Assembly (NCBI GenBank): GCA_965226565.1 | Contig: CBDDDI010000005.1 | Location: 62,001 to 126,000 of the forward strand | Length of the DNA stretch: 64,000 nt | Reading direction: 5' to 3' | DNA from: SZUA-444 sp965226565 | GTDB lineage: Bacteria > Bacillota > Clostridia > Oscillospirales > Ruminococcaceae | Part shown: positions 25,857-35,248 of the stretch, one piece after another | Layout of the letters: each line of letters starts with the position of its first letter | Position numbering within the stretch: the stretch's first letter is position 1 | Notes under the pieces: model-generated | What the model saw: only the letters and a program-made list of their open reading frames with translations | What the model was told of the DNA's origin: nothing | Databases searched by the model: none | Program-made: the position numbers and the translations under genes

Positions 25857-27311
25857 CTATTCACCTTTCCACATTTCAATTTGTTTATTTGCCTCTTTAA
25901 CAATTTTTTCAATTCCAGCTTGTTTCAGGTCTTTTAATAATTCATTATAAAGTTTTTCAAAATTTCCTTTACCCCAAAATAAGTTTTTTGCATACTTATC
26001 TAAAACTTTTGAAGTACTTCTTATTTCTTTTTCAACTTTTTCTGAATCAAATTTAAATCCACACAAAGGTGTGAATTTAGCTTCTTTTAATCTTTTCTTA
26101 TCAAATTCTCTAATATTTAAAGGTTCATCTTTATCACAAGATGCTACACTCCATTGACTTACAAAAGTATTATTAGGATTATATCCAGCATAATTTATTA
26201 TATCAACATAACCATTTTCATCTATAACATAATCCGTTCCTTCTTCACCATATTGAGATATCATTGCTATTTCTTTATTTGTATAAAGAAGTGATAACAA
26301 CTCTAATGCTTCTTTCTTATTCTCAGACCATGATGCTATTGCATTGCCATTAGAATAATTTTCAGAAATATATATGTCTTCAAACATAGGAACTACTTGA
26401 TATGTATTATTTTCTTCATCAGAAAGATATGTATAAGGTTTTGATGGTTCACAACAAAATTCTGTTAATTTAATTATATTAGACTGCTTTCCAACATTGG
26501 CATAATAATTTTTACTTTTTAAAGATTCACGCATATATTCATCTTCAAAAATATTATACACATATAAATTTTTTGAAGTAGTTGCAACTCCAACTGTTGA
26601 ACAAATCAAATCATAATATTCACTTGATTGACATGGTGCTACTACATCACATTCATAATTCATATATTCAATTGTTCCAATTTCAGGATCTACATATACT
26701 TTATTATTACTCTCAGAAAATTTCCAAGCAAATTTTTTAAAATTGTTTGGATTAATATTTTCATTGTTTTTACTTATTGCGTATTTAAAACCCATATTGA
26801 GTTTATTATTAAAATTTAACGGAAGCATAACTGTTTTTCCATTAACTTTACTAGCTTCTAATATTTTTTCTGAAGGAAAAAATTCATATAATTTTTGTCC
26901 TTCTTCTGTTTTAAAATAATCATCTAATGGATAATAAATATCTCTATTTTCAAATTCACAAGCAGAAATAATATCTACTTGTTGATTATTATCCTTCATT
27001 TTCATTATCTCATCTTCATAATGCATTTTAAGAGTTTTGAGCTCTTCTAATGTTTCAGTCCCATTTGGTTCAATATATTCAACTACTTTTAATTTTATGT
27101 AATAATCATATCCTTTTTCTTTTAGTCTTTTATTTAATAATTCTACATGTCTATCACTTGGTTTCGCATAATTATCGACTACCCAAACGATCTCTTTACC
27201 TTGATCAAGACACAATTTTTCAGATAAACCACTATTTGGCTTTTTATCACAAGCAACAAATAGATTTAAAACTAAGGACAAGGAAAAAACTAAAAATATA
27301 ATTTTTTTCAT
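25857..27311 (-). CDS. Extracellular solute-binding lipoprotein (family 1, DUF3502-like) in an ABC-2 operon
   Basis: 484 residues with a lipoprotein signal: MKKIIFLVFSLSLVLNLFVAC, lipidated on Cys21. The mature protein resembles family 1 binding proteins of the DUF3502 kind. Signs are the ALELLSLLYTNKEIAMISQYG segment, the NTFVSQWSVASCD region, and the C-terminal GFKFDSEKVEKEI and KQAGIEKIVKEANKQIEMW. Such proteins normally serve importers with two binding-protein-dependent permeases. Here the next two genes, 3 and 8 bases apart, encode an ABC-2 exporter-like pair, which is unusual. It may sense or capture a ligand for that transporter. Confidence 0.85.
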   Translation of the reverse strand: MKKIIFLVFSLSLVLNLFVACDKKPNSGLSEKLCLDQGKEIVWVVDNYAKPSDRHVELLNKRLKEKGYDYYIKLKVVEYIEPNGTETLEELKTLKMHYEDEIMKMKDNNQQVDIISACEFENRDIYYPLDDYFKTEEGQKLYEFFPSEKILEASKVNGKTVMLPLNFNNKLNMGFKYAISKNNENINPNNFKKFAWKFSESNNKVYVDPEIGTIEYMNYECDVVAPCQSSEYYDLICSTVGVATTSKNLYVYNIFEDEYMRESLKSKNYYANVGKQSNIIKLTEFCCEPSKPYTYLSDEENNTYQVVPMFEDIYISENYSNGNAIASWSENKKEALELLSLLYTNKEIAMISQYGEEGTDYVIDENGYVDIINYAGYNPNNTFVSQWSVASCDKDEPLNIREFDKKRLKEAKFTPLCGFKFDSEKVEKEIRSTSKVLDKYAKNLFWGKGNFEKLYNELLKDLKQAGIEKIVKEANKQIEMWKGE

Positions 27312-27443
27312 TTTCGCTACTCCATCTTATAGTTTAATCTGCTTGTATCTTCTAATTAATTATATACAAAGATAACAGGACTTATTTAAGGAATTACTTT
27401 GACAAAACTAACGTACAATCAAAAAGCTTTTTAATTATTTAAC

Positions 27444-27860
27444 TTACATCACCTGACTTACATATGTTTTTGTTACAAAATCTTTTCCATAAGAATATTT
27501 ATGAGTTGTATTAACATTAAGTATTGAATATTTTTCAGATTCATATTTAATTTTCAAACTAGCCATACCATAATGTAGTGTTCCACGTCTTATTTTAGTT
27601 CGTATATCATTTTTACCGTAATAACACCTATACGTTGTTTGTGCTATTGCACTAATAGGATGACCAGAACTAGTAAGACTGTAACCATCTTTTAAATTAG
27701 TACTTAACGCTGAAGTTGAATACACATAATTATTACCACAACCAAACTTATCATACTTTGAATCATAGTAATAACCGCCCTCTAATGTCTGTGCACACAC
27801 AGCTGCTGATGTTGACAAGCAAATTGCACTTGCCGCTAAAATACTTAAAAATTTCTTCAT
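27444..27860 (-). CDS. Small secreted protein, possibly the cargo of the ABC locus
   Basis: 138 residues with a textbook signal peptide: MKKFLSILAASAICLSTSAA followed by VCAQ, probably cut after CAQ or close by. The mature part is about 115 residues, Tyr-, Ser- and Lys-rich, predicted beta-strand, starting near LEGGYYYDSKYDKFGC, with two Cys (FGC and YRC) that could form a disulfide. I do not recognise a family with confidence. The size and Tyr/Gly-rich start are loosely like lactococcin 972-type secreted proteins, which are also encoded next to ABC transporters. It lies 132 bases upstream of the lipoprotein-ABC genes and just after the second lipoprotein gene. Confidence 0.7.
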   Translation of the reverse strand: MKKFLSILAASAICLSTSAAVCAQTLEGGYYYDSKYDKFGCGNNYVYSTSALSTNLKDGYSLTSSGHPISAIAQTTYRCYYGKNDIRTKIRRGTLHYGMASLKIKYESEKYSILNVNTTHKYSYGKDFVTKTYVSQVM

Positions 27861-27915
27861 AATAAAATCCCCTTAATTTTACTGATTTATAATAATTTTG
27901 CCAAAGTAATTCTAA

Positions 27916-29034
27916 TTAATAAGATATAAAATTATCTTTATTATCAAAAAAATCTTTCTTGGAAATATAAAATCTTTTAGGTTCTTTTCCTTTTTCAGTT
28001 AGATATACAACATATCCATTAGAAGAGATAAACTGTATATTAGGTTTATATTTTTTTACTATTTTATTATGCTTTGTAATTAACGTATTTCTATCTTTTA
28101 TAACTAAACTCTCTTTTTCTAAAACAAACATTATATTTTTATATGTATCAAGATTTACTACAGTAAAATCTTCTTTGAATTCTTTTTTTTCTATATCATA
28201 TGAATACTGCTTTTGAGTTTTAGTATTTATATAATATACTTTATTATCAAAAAAGCCTCTAATATCTTTACTATAAGCATTATCTTTAAAAAGCAATTTT
28301 TTATCTTTAGATTTTATATCATATTCAAACATCTTTATATGATAATTAGACAAGTCTTGTAAATTATCTTTTAAATTAAATGAGGATTCAAAAAAATATA
28401 AATTATCATCATCCATACCAAGCAACGCAACTACTGTATTTTCTTCTTCAGTAAAATACAATTGTTCTTCTTTTCCTGTATCCAAATTAATTCTTGATAT
28501 AACATTTCCTCCAGAAAATTCTGTTGTAGATGCTACATCTGAATATTCAAGAAACGAAGATATGTAAATATAATTTTTATAAATATATGCATACTGTATA
28601 CTTGGTGAATAATTCTCATTCTCAACATACTTTTCATTTAACACACTAATCTTCTTTTTATTTAATCCATTAAGATCACAAACATATAAAGCATCTATAA
28701 ACTTCTTTTTATCTGATCCAATTATGTATAATTTATTCTTATATGTAGCTATCATATTAACTATCTCAGTACAAAAAGCTGAGCAATCTTTATTATTATG
28801 TTTGCAATTTGGTTTGTTACACAATACAACATTCTTTTTTGCCTTCTCATCAAAAAAATATATCAAATCACCTTTTACATTATATATTCCATTTTCAATA
28901 CTTGAATATTTACTAAGTCTAATTGGTGATGTATTTAAAATCGTTTGTTTACTAGTTTGAATAGTTTTATTTGTACAACCAGCATTTATAATTATCAAAA
29001 ACACAATTGAAAATACTAATATTGTTTTTCTCAA
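27916..29034 (-). CDS. Lipoprotein with predicted beta-propeller
   Basis: 372 residues. Signal MRKTILVFSIVFLIIINAGC has a lipobox ending at Cys20. The mature protein has repeated strand segments of the kind YKNKLYIIGS, YKNYIYISS, DDNLYFFES and DNKVYYINT, typical of a six- or seven-bladed propeller (DUF5050-like). Near residue 75 it carries LCNKPNCKHNNKDC, a Cys/His motif I have seen in many clostridial surface lipoproteins. It probably sits on the outer face of the membrane. A promoter lies upstream, and it precedes the small secreted protein and ABC genes on the same strand, suggesting one locus. Confidence 0.75.
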   Translation of the reverse strand: MRKTILVFSIVFLIIINAGCTNKTIQTSKQTILNTSPIRLSKYSSIENGIYNVKGDLIYFFDEKAKKNVVLCNKPNCKHNNKDCSAFCTEIVNMIATYKNKLYIIGSDKKKFIDALYVCDLNGLNKKKISVLNEKYVENENYSPSIQYAYIYKNYIYISSFLEYSDVASTTEFSGGNVISRINLDTGKEEQLYFTEEENTVVALLGMDDDNLYFFESSFNLKDNLQDLSNYHIKMFEYDIKSKDKKLLFKDNAYSKDIRGFFDNKVYYINTKTQKQYSYDIEKKEFKEDFTVVNLDTYKNIMFVLEKESLVIKDRNTLITKHNKIVKKYKPNIQFISSNGYVVYLTEKGKEPKRFYISKKDFFDNKDNFISY

Positions 29035-29175
29035 ACTTTGCCTCCTATATCAAAATAAAGTAAATAATTTATCAAAGTTATTTATACATATACGTTTTGT
29101 TTTAAATTAACCAAATATGTATTTAAAAAGAAAATATATTAGATAAATTTAACAAATTTCCTCTCTGTAATGCTA

Positions 29176-29204
29176 ATGCTATCACTTATAATTAGATATG
29201 TCAA
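29176..29204 (-). promoter_or_regulatory. Promoter of the propeller lipoprotein gene
   Basis: On the minus strand TTGACA (29204-29199), 17 bases, TAGCAT (29181-29176). About 140 bases of leader separate it from the start codon, without an obvious structure. Confidence 0.55.
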
Positions 29205-29353
29205 GCAAAAATATAATTTTCGTTAATCTACGCATAAAATGTTATTAAATTTTGTTAATATTGCATAATTATTTTTTGTTCTATTGACTAAATATTTAAT
29301 TATTTAATGTTGTGTAATGTGTTTTTTATACATAAACACTAAATAATATTAAA
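29205..29353. other. AT-rich gap with nothing recognised
   Basis: Between the promoter above and the terminator of the GLUG gene I see only AT-rich sequence: no frame with a ribosome binding site, no repeat and no RNA motif. Confidence 0.4.
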
Positions 29354-29385
29354 TAAAAATCCATCTGCAAAACACAGATGGATTT
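29354..29385 (-). terminator. Terminator of the MMPL-GLUG operon
   Basis: AAATCCATCTG and CAGATGGATTT (29357-29367, 29375-29385) form a perfect 11-pair stem with a seven-base loop, with T residues on the minus strand just after the GLUG gene stop. Confidence 0.85.
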
Positions 29386-29388
29386 TTT

Positions 29389-32300
29389 CTATTTTATTCT
29401 ATTTCTTCTTTTTTTAATAATAATAAATGTAATTAACAAAATTATTGGTAAAATAACTAATGGAATTAAATAATATTTCTTTTTGCTTTTTACAGCTCTA
29501 AATGATATTTTATGTGAATCTTTTATAGGATTATTAAATACAACATATTTTCCTTGTTTCTTTGCTTTTACAGATACCCATTTTTTATTTTTAAGCACTT
29601 GTATTGATCCATATTTTTCAGGCATTAAATATCTTACTTTTTTTATAGGCATTTTTGTATTATTTATTTTTATTTCAAAACTATTTAAAACATTTTCATC
29701 AAGTTTTTCTCTTTCTGTAATAATAAGTTTTTCTTCATTTGTAAACAAACCATCAACTAAAATTATATCTATATTTTCTAATTTTTGTTTACTTGATAAA
29801 GTAGTAATATTAGGCTCATAAACTGCATTAACTCTTTCATTAGTAATAATACTATTCATATTAAATTTTTCCCAATATCCATAATGACCTTCTTTATAAG
29901 GAATTGATGGTAAATTATGCTCTAAAACATCTTTTCCATAATCAACTTTGATTGTTTGTGTTTTTACACCATCTACATAAAAATCAATATACATTGATTT
30001 AAACATAGAAGGAATATTTTCAACTTTTAAAAGGTTTTTATAAACTATAGGTTGTGCTTTTCCTTTATAGCTGATTCCATCTATTCCTCCAAGACTATCA
30101 TTTACAAAAAAGTTTTCTTTTGCTGTACCTTTTTCTAACAAATCTCCTGCTATACTTCCTACAAATCCACTTTCAGCAATCATTTCAGATAATGAATAAC
30201 TTTTTTCAACATTATTTCCATATCCAACAATTCCGCCTATATAAGCTTTTCCTATAACCAAATTTTTAGAATAACATGATGAAATCTTTGCTTCTGAATG
30301 ACCAGCTATTCCACCAACATAATCACCATCAATACTTTCTATTTTTGCCATAGAACTGCTGTTTACAACGAATCCAAAATTCATATATCCAACAACTCCG
30401 CCAGCACCATCTTTTTTAGAAATAACATCTCCAGTATTATCACATTTATCTACAACAGCAATTCCTCTTCTTGTTTCATTATAGTTATTTTTACGTGTTA
30501 TTTTATAATCATCTTCTCTATCAAAACTAACTTCAAAAGAAATTGATCCTGTAATTCCACCAATGTTTATATCTCCATCAACATTACCACTATTATCACA
30601 ATTCAAAATTTTTCCTGAAGTAATATTTTCAATATCTTCATAAGAAACATCATCAACTTTAAAAACTTCAGTTCCACTAGCAACCATTACATCTTCAATT
30701 ATATCAATCATCAAATTTGCTACAACAGCGTACTGATTACTTATTTTATTGAATTTTTCAAATAAATTATTTGTACGAAGTATTACCGTGTCATTTAAGT
30801 TTTTAATATTATCTGAAATTGATTCAAATGAATCAAACAACTTATCTTTTGATTTTTGATATCCATCTGAATCTGTTACAATCACTACAGTTTCTTTTTC
30901 CGTTAATTTCTTAAATAAATCTTTTGTAAGATTTGAAGCAGTATTTAAATCCTCTACCATTTTATCAAGATACTCTACTGATGTTTCAAGCTCTTTTATT
31001 AATTCTTGAACTTCTTTATCTACTTCTTCTGATGATGTTAATGATTCAAATTCTTCTAAAGCTTTTGAAGAACATTCACACGCTTTTTTTAAACTATCAT
31101 TTGTTTCATTAATATCATCTGCTGCTTTTCTTAAAGCAACAGTAATTTCATCTTTTGGAGCTAAATTAATAGCCAAATCAATTGCATTTTCAGTAGATTC
31201 TATAGCTGTTTTTGATAAATCGATTGCATTTTCCAAATTCTCATTAGCTTCTTTAATATATTTTACAGAAGCTTCTCCAGCTTTACCAAAATCTTTTAAA
31301 TATTCTGACAATCTAGATAAATTATCAGATGTTTCAGAAAGACTATCTATAGATTTTTGTATATTATCTAATGAATTAACTAGAATTTCTGAAATAGGAA
31401 CCAATCCATCTGCAATTTCTGTCATTGTTACACTTAATTTATTTAATGAATCTGAATTTTCATCTAAAATTTCTTCAACTTCATCAATTACTTTTTGAGT
31501 ATTATCTTTACTATCATTAATAGATCCTACTAAATCATCCACTTGACTTCCTACTGTTTTATTCATATCCTGACTTTCTTTAGTAAAATCAGTTGTTAAT
31601 TCTCCTAATGTATTAATTTCTTTTTGTAAATCATTCAATTTAGATGGTGAATATACATATGAAACATAAGGTTCTACTTGTCCAACAATTCCTCCTACTT
31701 CTTTTCTGCCAAACACATTACCTTCATTTTTACATTTAGTCACATATCCAGATTGTCTTCCTATAACTCCTCCTATATTATATCCAACATGAGAATAACC
31801 TATAGTGGCTGTATTTTTACAACTTTGTACTATACCTGTATTTATACCAATTATTCCACCTATATCTACAATATCAGAAGCTATATAATCAATTGTTAAT
31901 TTTGAAATATCACTACTTGATCCTGATTTATTCAAATAATTATCTGAAGGAATAAACTCTGTATTCATTTCTGCATTTCCTAAATAATTATCTGAAGGAA
32001 TAAGCTTTGTATTTACTTTAGCTAGATTTTCACATCTAATAACTGTTCCACTATTATTTCCTACATTTCCTCCAACTGCAGATTGACCTAAAACACTTCC
32101 ACAAGTTTTAGAACGTGTTACAAATCCTATATTTTCTCCAGCAATTCCACCTACATTTGCCTTGCCTTGAATTTGTCCATCAAAAACACAATTATTAATA
32201 CTACCTAAATTTTTTCCAGCTATACCTCCTACATAATTGCCTTTTCCATCAATTACTCCTTTTACTAATAAATTTGATACAACAGCTTTTTCACCAATTT

Positions 32301-32628
32301 TACGAAATAGTCCTTGTAAATCCTGTTTTCCTTTTATATTAAGCCCGCTTATAATATGATTATTTCCATCAAAATTTCCCAAGAAAATAGGTACACCTTT
32401 AAAATCTATTTTGCTTAATTCAATATCTTTTTTAAGTAAAACTTTCTTATCTTTACTATAACTATCAAGTGTACATTTTTTTGCAAACTTCTCAAAATCT
32501 TTTGCTGTATATATCTCAATTATATTTTTATCTGTATTCTTATTTTCAGCTGCAAATACAACACCTGGAATTACCGACAAAGTAAATACCAAAAAATATA
32601 TTAGCACATTTTTATATATTTTTCTCAT
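29389..32628 (-). CDS. Large surface protein: GLUG repeats, long coiled coil, C-terminal anchor
   Basis: 1079 residues from ATG 32628, preceded by GAGGAGG that lies inside the 3' end of the transporter gene. MRKIYKNVLIYFLVFTLSVI and following residues form a signal peptide cut near AFA-A. Residues about 100-330 contain GLUG-type repeats (YVGGIAGKNLGSI, NVGGIAGENIGFV, DIGGIIGINTGIV, NIGGVIGRQSGYV), a beta-helical surface module. Residues about 340-640 are a long Ser/Leu/Glu-rich heptad region, a coiled coil. GLUG repeats resume (INIGGITGSI, GAGGVVGYMNFGFV, DYVGGIAGHSEAKI). Near 1052-1071 is one membrane helix followed by a basic tail. It starts 1 base after the transporter stop, so it is probably its extracytoplasmic partner. 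No protease motif seen. Confidence 0.85.
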   Translation of the reverse strand: MRKIYKNVLIYFLVFTLSVIPGVVFAAENKNTDKNIIEIYTAKDFEKFAKKCTLDSYSKDKKVLLKKDIELSKIDFKGVPIFLGNFDGNNHIISGLNIKGKQDLQGLFRKIGEKAVVSNLLVKGVIDGKGNYVGGIAGKNLGSINNCVFDGQIQGKANVGGIAGENIGFVTRSKTCGSVLGQSAVGGNVGNNSGTVIRCENLAKVNTKLIPSDNYLGNAEMNTEFIPSDNYLNKSGSSSDISKLTIDYIASDIVDIGGIIGINTGIVQSCKNTATIGYSHVGYNIGGVIGRQSGYVTKCKNEGNVFGRKEVGGIVGQVEPYVSYVYSPSKLNDLQKEINTLGELTTDFTKESQDMNKTVGSQVDDLVGSINDSKDNTQKVIDEVEEILDENSDSLNKLSVTMTEIADGLVPISEILVNSLDNIQKSIDSLSETSDNLSRLSEYLKDFGKAGEASVKYIKEANENLENAIDLSKTAIESTENAIDLAINLAPKDEITVALRKAADDINETNDSLKKACECSSKALEEFESLTSSEEVDKEVQELIKELETSVEYLDKMVEDLNTASNLTKDLFKKLTEKETVVIVTDSDGYQKSKDKLFDSFESISDNIKNLNDTVILRTNNLFEKFNKISNQYAVVANLMIDIIEDVMVASGTEVFKVDDVSYEDIENITSGKILNCDNSGNVDGDINIGGITGSISFEVSFDREDDYKITRKNNYNETRRGIAVVDKCDNTGDVISKKDGAGGVVGYMNFGFVVNSSSMAKIESIDGDYVGGIAGHSEAKISSCYSKNLVIGKAYIGGIVGYGNNVEKSYSLSEMIAESGFVGSIAGDLLEKGTAKENFFVNDSLGGIDGISYKGKAQPIVYKNLLKVENIPSMFKSMYIDFYVDGVKTQTIKVDYGKDVLEHNLPSIPYKEGHYGYWEKFNMNSIITNERVNAVYEPNITTLSSKQKLENIDIILVDGLFTNEEKLIITEREKLDENVLNSFEIKINNTKMPIKKVRYLMPEKYGSIQVLKNKKWVSVKAKKQGKYVVFNNPIKDSHKISFRAVKSKKKYYLIPLVILPIILLITFIIIKKRRNRIK
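31934..32029 (-). repeat. In-frame 48-bp tandem duplication within the GLUG gene
   Basis: Two adjacent copies begin at 31934 and 31982, exactly 48 bases (16 codons) apart. They share AAATAATTATCTGAAGGAAT on the plus strand before diverging slightly. They encode two versions of the peptide IPSDNYL with flanking Asn-Thr. Confidence 0.8.
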
Positions 32629-32629
32629 A

Positions 32630-35092
32630 CTATTCTTCCTCCTCGTTATCTTCCAAATTATCATTTTCTAAATCTTCATCTTCTATATTTTCTTCACTAT
32701 CAAAACTTACTTCTATCTCACCTTCACCAACAATAGTTCCGTAAACTTTAGCATCAATATATCCAGACACATATCCTTTAACATATCCATTAGTTTTGAT
32801 TTTACCATTAATTTTCTTTCTACGTCTTTGCAGTTTAACAGAAAATGATGTTTTTTCTATAATATTAGTTCCTATATACAATATAGAAGGCAACACAAAT
32901 AAAACTAATATCATAGATATTATTGTACCTCTTCCTATACATTCACCAATTACTGCAATTGTACCATCTGTTGTCACATATTGTATTACAATACCTGCTG
33001 TAGCTAGAATAGTACCTGATGTTATAATAGTTACAAAAGATTCATCCAAAGCTTGTATTATTGCTTTTTTCCTATTCATAACTTGTTTTAACTGCATATA
33101 ACGATTTGTTATTACTATAGCATAGTCAACATTTGCTCCCATTTGTATTGAAGACACAACTAAATATCCTATAAAAAACAATCCTTTATTTTGTATGTAT
33201 GGAAAAGCAAAATTCATAAATATAGCTGATTGAATTATAATGATCAGTAACACAGGTGCTCCAACTGAACGGAATGTAAACAGCAACACTACCATTACAA
33301 ACAAAGCAGATAAAACACTTATTATTATATTATCTCTACTAAATGTTGATGACAAATCTAAATTACTAGTAGGATTTCCTACTAAATAAACTTCATCATA
33401 ATATGTATTTACTTTCTTTTCAATCTCATCTAAGAAATTAAAAGTTTGCTCTCCTTCTTCAGGCAAATTCAAAAACATCAGCATTCTACTATATTTTTCA
33501 CTTTCAAGTTGTTTTTGACCATTTTTTATTTTCTCACTATTTGATTCTAATTCTTCTTTTAAATCTGCATCTAATGTTACATATTCATCTTCTACCATTT
33601 CATCTAAGAATAAAATTAAATCAAGTAATGGCAAAGAATAATTCTCCATATTGTTTATAAGCTTTCCGTAATTCTCGTCATTAATTGCATACGTTGCATA
33701 TAACATTCTTGCTACTTCATAATCTAAATCCATTAATTCTGAAAATTCTCTTGCTGTGAGTTGATCTGTTAAAGTATATCCATCAAGTGCATCTGTATTT
33801 GCTATACCCATGATTTTTTCTACTTCATTATATTTTTCTAAATCTTTTATTAATTTTGCTTCTTTTTGATAATCTCCACTTGGAATAACTACTGCAAGTA
33901 AATTTTGTGATCCAAATTTCTCTTTGATTCTATCACTATCAATTTGACTTTGACTACTTCTAGCTGCTCTTGCTTCACTTACTCCAAATAAATATTGTGT
34001 TTGATTTGAAAACCAAAATGAAAAGATAGCACATATAGCAAACACTGGAATTACAACGTTTTTTAATTTTAATGATTTACTAGCTATTTTTTTAATAGAT
34101 GGAACAAAATTTTTATGTTTAGTTTTATCAATCCATTTACTTGCCACAACTAATAATCCAGGCATTAAACAAAATACACAAACTATACTACATAAAATTG
34201 CTTTAATAAGTACAATTGAAAGGTCAGCACCTATTTTAAAGTTCATAAATGACAATGCTAAAAGTCCTGATATTGTTGTTAAACTACTAGAACACACTTC
34301 TGGTATTGCTTTTGATAAAGCTGTTATACAAGCTTCTCTTGCTTCAAAATGAGTTCTTTCTTCTAAAAAACGATGACACAAAATTATTGCATAATCAATC
34401 GCAAGTGCTAGTTGTAATATTACTGCAACTGAATTTGAAATAAAAGATACTTTACCAAATAAATAGTTTGTTCCCATATTTAATAAAGCTGCAACACCAA
34501 ATGTTATCATCAATATTATAATCTCTGCATACGACTTTGATGTAAATAAAAGTACTACAACAATTATTACTAATGCTATAATTAAAATTATATTCATTTC
34601 TTCAGCTAAGGTTTCTACCATTGATGATCCTACTGTTGTTTTAATTGAAACATCATATGGCTTAGTTAATTTTTTTATTTCTTCCATAGCTGATAAAGAA
34701 ATTTCATCTGTTTCTTCTCCATCAAAAGTTATCACAAATAAAGCTGATGCATCAAGATAATGATCTTTATTATTTTCAAATGTTAATGATGAAACACCTT
34801 CTATTTCTTTTATTTCCTCAGAAAGTTTTTCTGCATCTTCAAAAGTAATATTATTTACCATAACTTGTGCCGTACCAAATGTAACAAATTCTCTATTCAT
34901 TACATCTAAACCTTTTCTTGTTGCTGTATCTTCACTTAAATATGTTGTTATATCATTTTCTACTTTAGTCCAATTCATACTAAACATACAAAAAATTGAC
35001 GCAATAATAAATATTAAAAAGAATAAATTCCTTCTATCTACAATTGTTTTTGAAATACAAGCTACAAAATTTGAAAATTTCTTTCCTGACAT
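32630..35092 (-). CDS. RND superfamily transporter, MMPL type
   Basis: 820 residues in the duplicated RND layout. A first helix near residue 25 is followed by a large outside loop, then a block of five or six helices containing LALAIDYAIILCHRF. A second outside loop follows, then a second helix block with GANVDYAIVITNRY. The Asp-Tyr pairs are the proton-relay signature of MMPL/YdfJ proteins. After the last helix comes a soluble tail with repeated Gly-x-Val/Ile units (GYVKGYVSGYIDAKVYGTIVG) and a very acidic end. It probably exports a lipid, polymer or toxic amphiphile with the GLUG protein encoded directly after it. It is divergent from a tetR gene, the likely repressor. Confidence 0.92.
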   Translation of the reverse strand: MSGKKFSNFVACISKTIVDRRNLFFLIFIIASIFCMFSMNWTKVENDITTYLSEDTATRKGLDVMNREFVTFGTAQVMVNNITFEDAEKLSEEIKEIEGVSSLTFENNKDHYLDASALFVITFDGEETDEISLSAMEEIKKLTKPYDVSIKTTVGSSMVETLAEEMNIILIIALVIIVVVLLFTSKSYAEIIILMITFGVAALLNMGTNYLFGKVSFISNSVAVILQLALAIDYAIILCHRFLEERTHFEAREACITALSKAIPEVCSSSLTTISGLLALSFMNFKIGADLSIVLIKAILCSIVCVFCLMPGLLVVASKWIDKTKHKNFVPSIKKIASKSLKLKNVVIPVFAICAIFSFWFSNQTQYLFGVSEARAARSSQSQIDSDRIKEKFGSQNLLAVVIPSGDYQKEAKLIKDLEKYNEVEKIMGIANTDALDGYTLTDQLTAREFSELMDLDYEVARMLYATYAINDENYGKLINNMENYSLPLLDLILFLDEMVEDEYVTLDADLKEELESNSEKIKNGQKQLESEKYSRMLMFLNLPEEGEQTFNFLDEIEKKVNTYYDEVYLVGNPTSNLDLSSTFSRDNIIISVLSALFVMVVLLFTFRSVGAPVLLIIIIQSAIFMNFAFPYIQNKGLFFIGYLVVSSIQMGANVDYAIVITNRYMQLKQVMNRKKAIIQALDESFVTIITSGTILATAGIVIQYVTTDGTIAVIGECIGRGTIISMILVLFVLPSILYIGTNIIEKTSFSVKLQRRRKKINGKIKTNGYVKGYVSGYIDAKVYGTIVGEGEIEVSFDSEENIEDEDLENDNLEDNEEEE

Positions 35093-35112
35093 ATATTACC
35101 TCCCGTACAAAA

Positions 35113-35133
35113 GACAGTTAATTGACAACTGTC
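35113..35133. promoter_or_regulatory. Putative TetR operator 1
   Basis: GACAGTT (35113-35119) and AACTGTC (35127-35133) form a perfect inverted repeat with a seven-base spacer. It overlaps the -35 of the tetR promoter, fitting autorepression. Confidence 0.5.
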
Positions 35134-35151
35134 CATTAATTATAGTATAAT
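35122..35151 (+). promoter_or_regulatory. Promoter of tetR
   Basis: TTGACA (35122-35127), 18-base spacer, TATAAT (35146-35151), both perfect hexamers. The leader to the tetR start is about 90 bases and contains the second inverted repeat. Confidence 0.65.
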
Positions 35152-35172
35152 ATAAATATATTAAATAAACAA
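35144..35172 (-). promoter_or_regulatory. Possible promoter of the MMPL-GLUG operon
   Basis: On the minus strand TTGTTT (35172-35167), 17 bases, TATACT (35149-35144). It overlaps the -10 of the divergent tetR promoter, so the two may compete. The -35 is weak. Confidence 0.4.
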
Positions 35173-35198
35173 TATACAATATCTGTATTTAGTATGAT

Positions 35199-35227
35199 AA
35201 TTGACATTTCGACTATATCTGTCAATT
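35199..35227. promoter_or_regulatory. Putative TetR operator 2
   Basis: AATTGACA (35199-35206) and TGTCAATT (35220-35227) form a perfect inverted repeat with a 13-base spacer, 21 bases before the tetR start. It shares TTGACA/TGTCAA with the first repeat. Confidence 0.45.
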
Positions 35228-35248
35228 AAAGAAAGGATTTAACGAATT

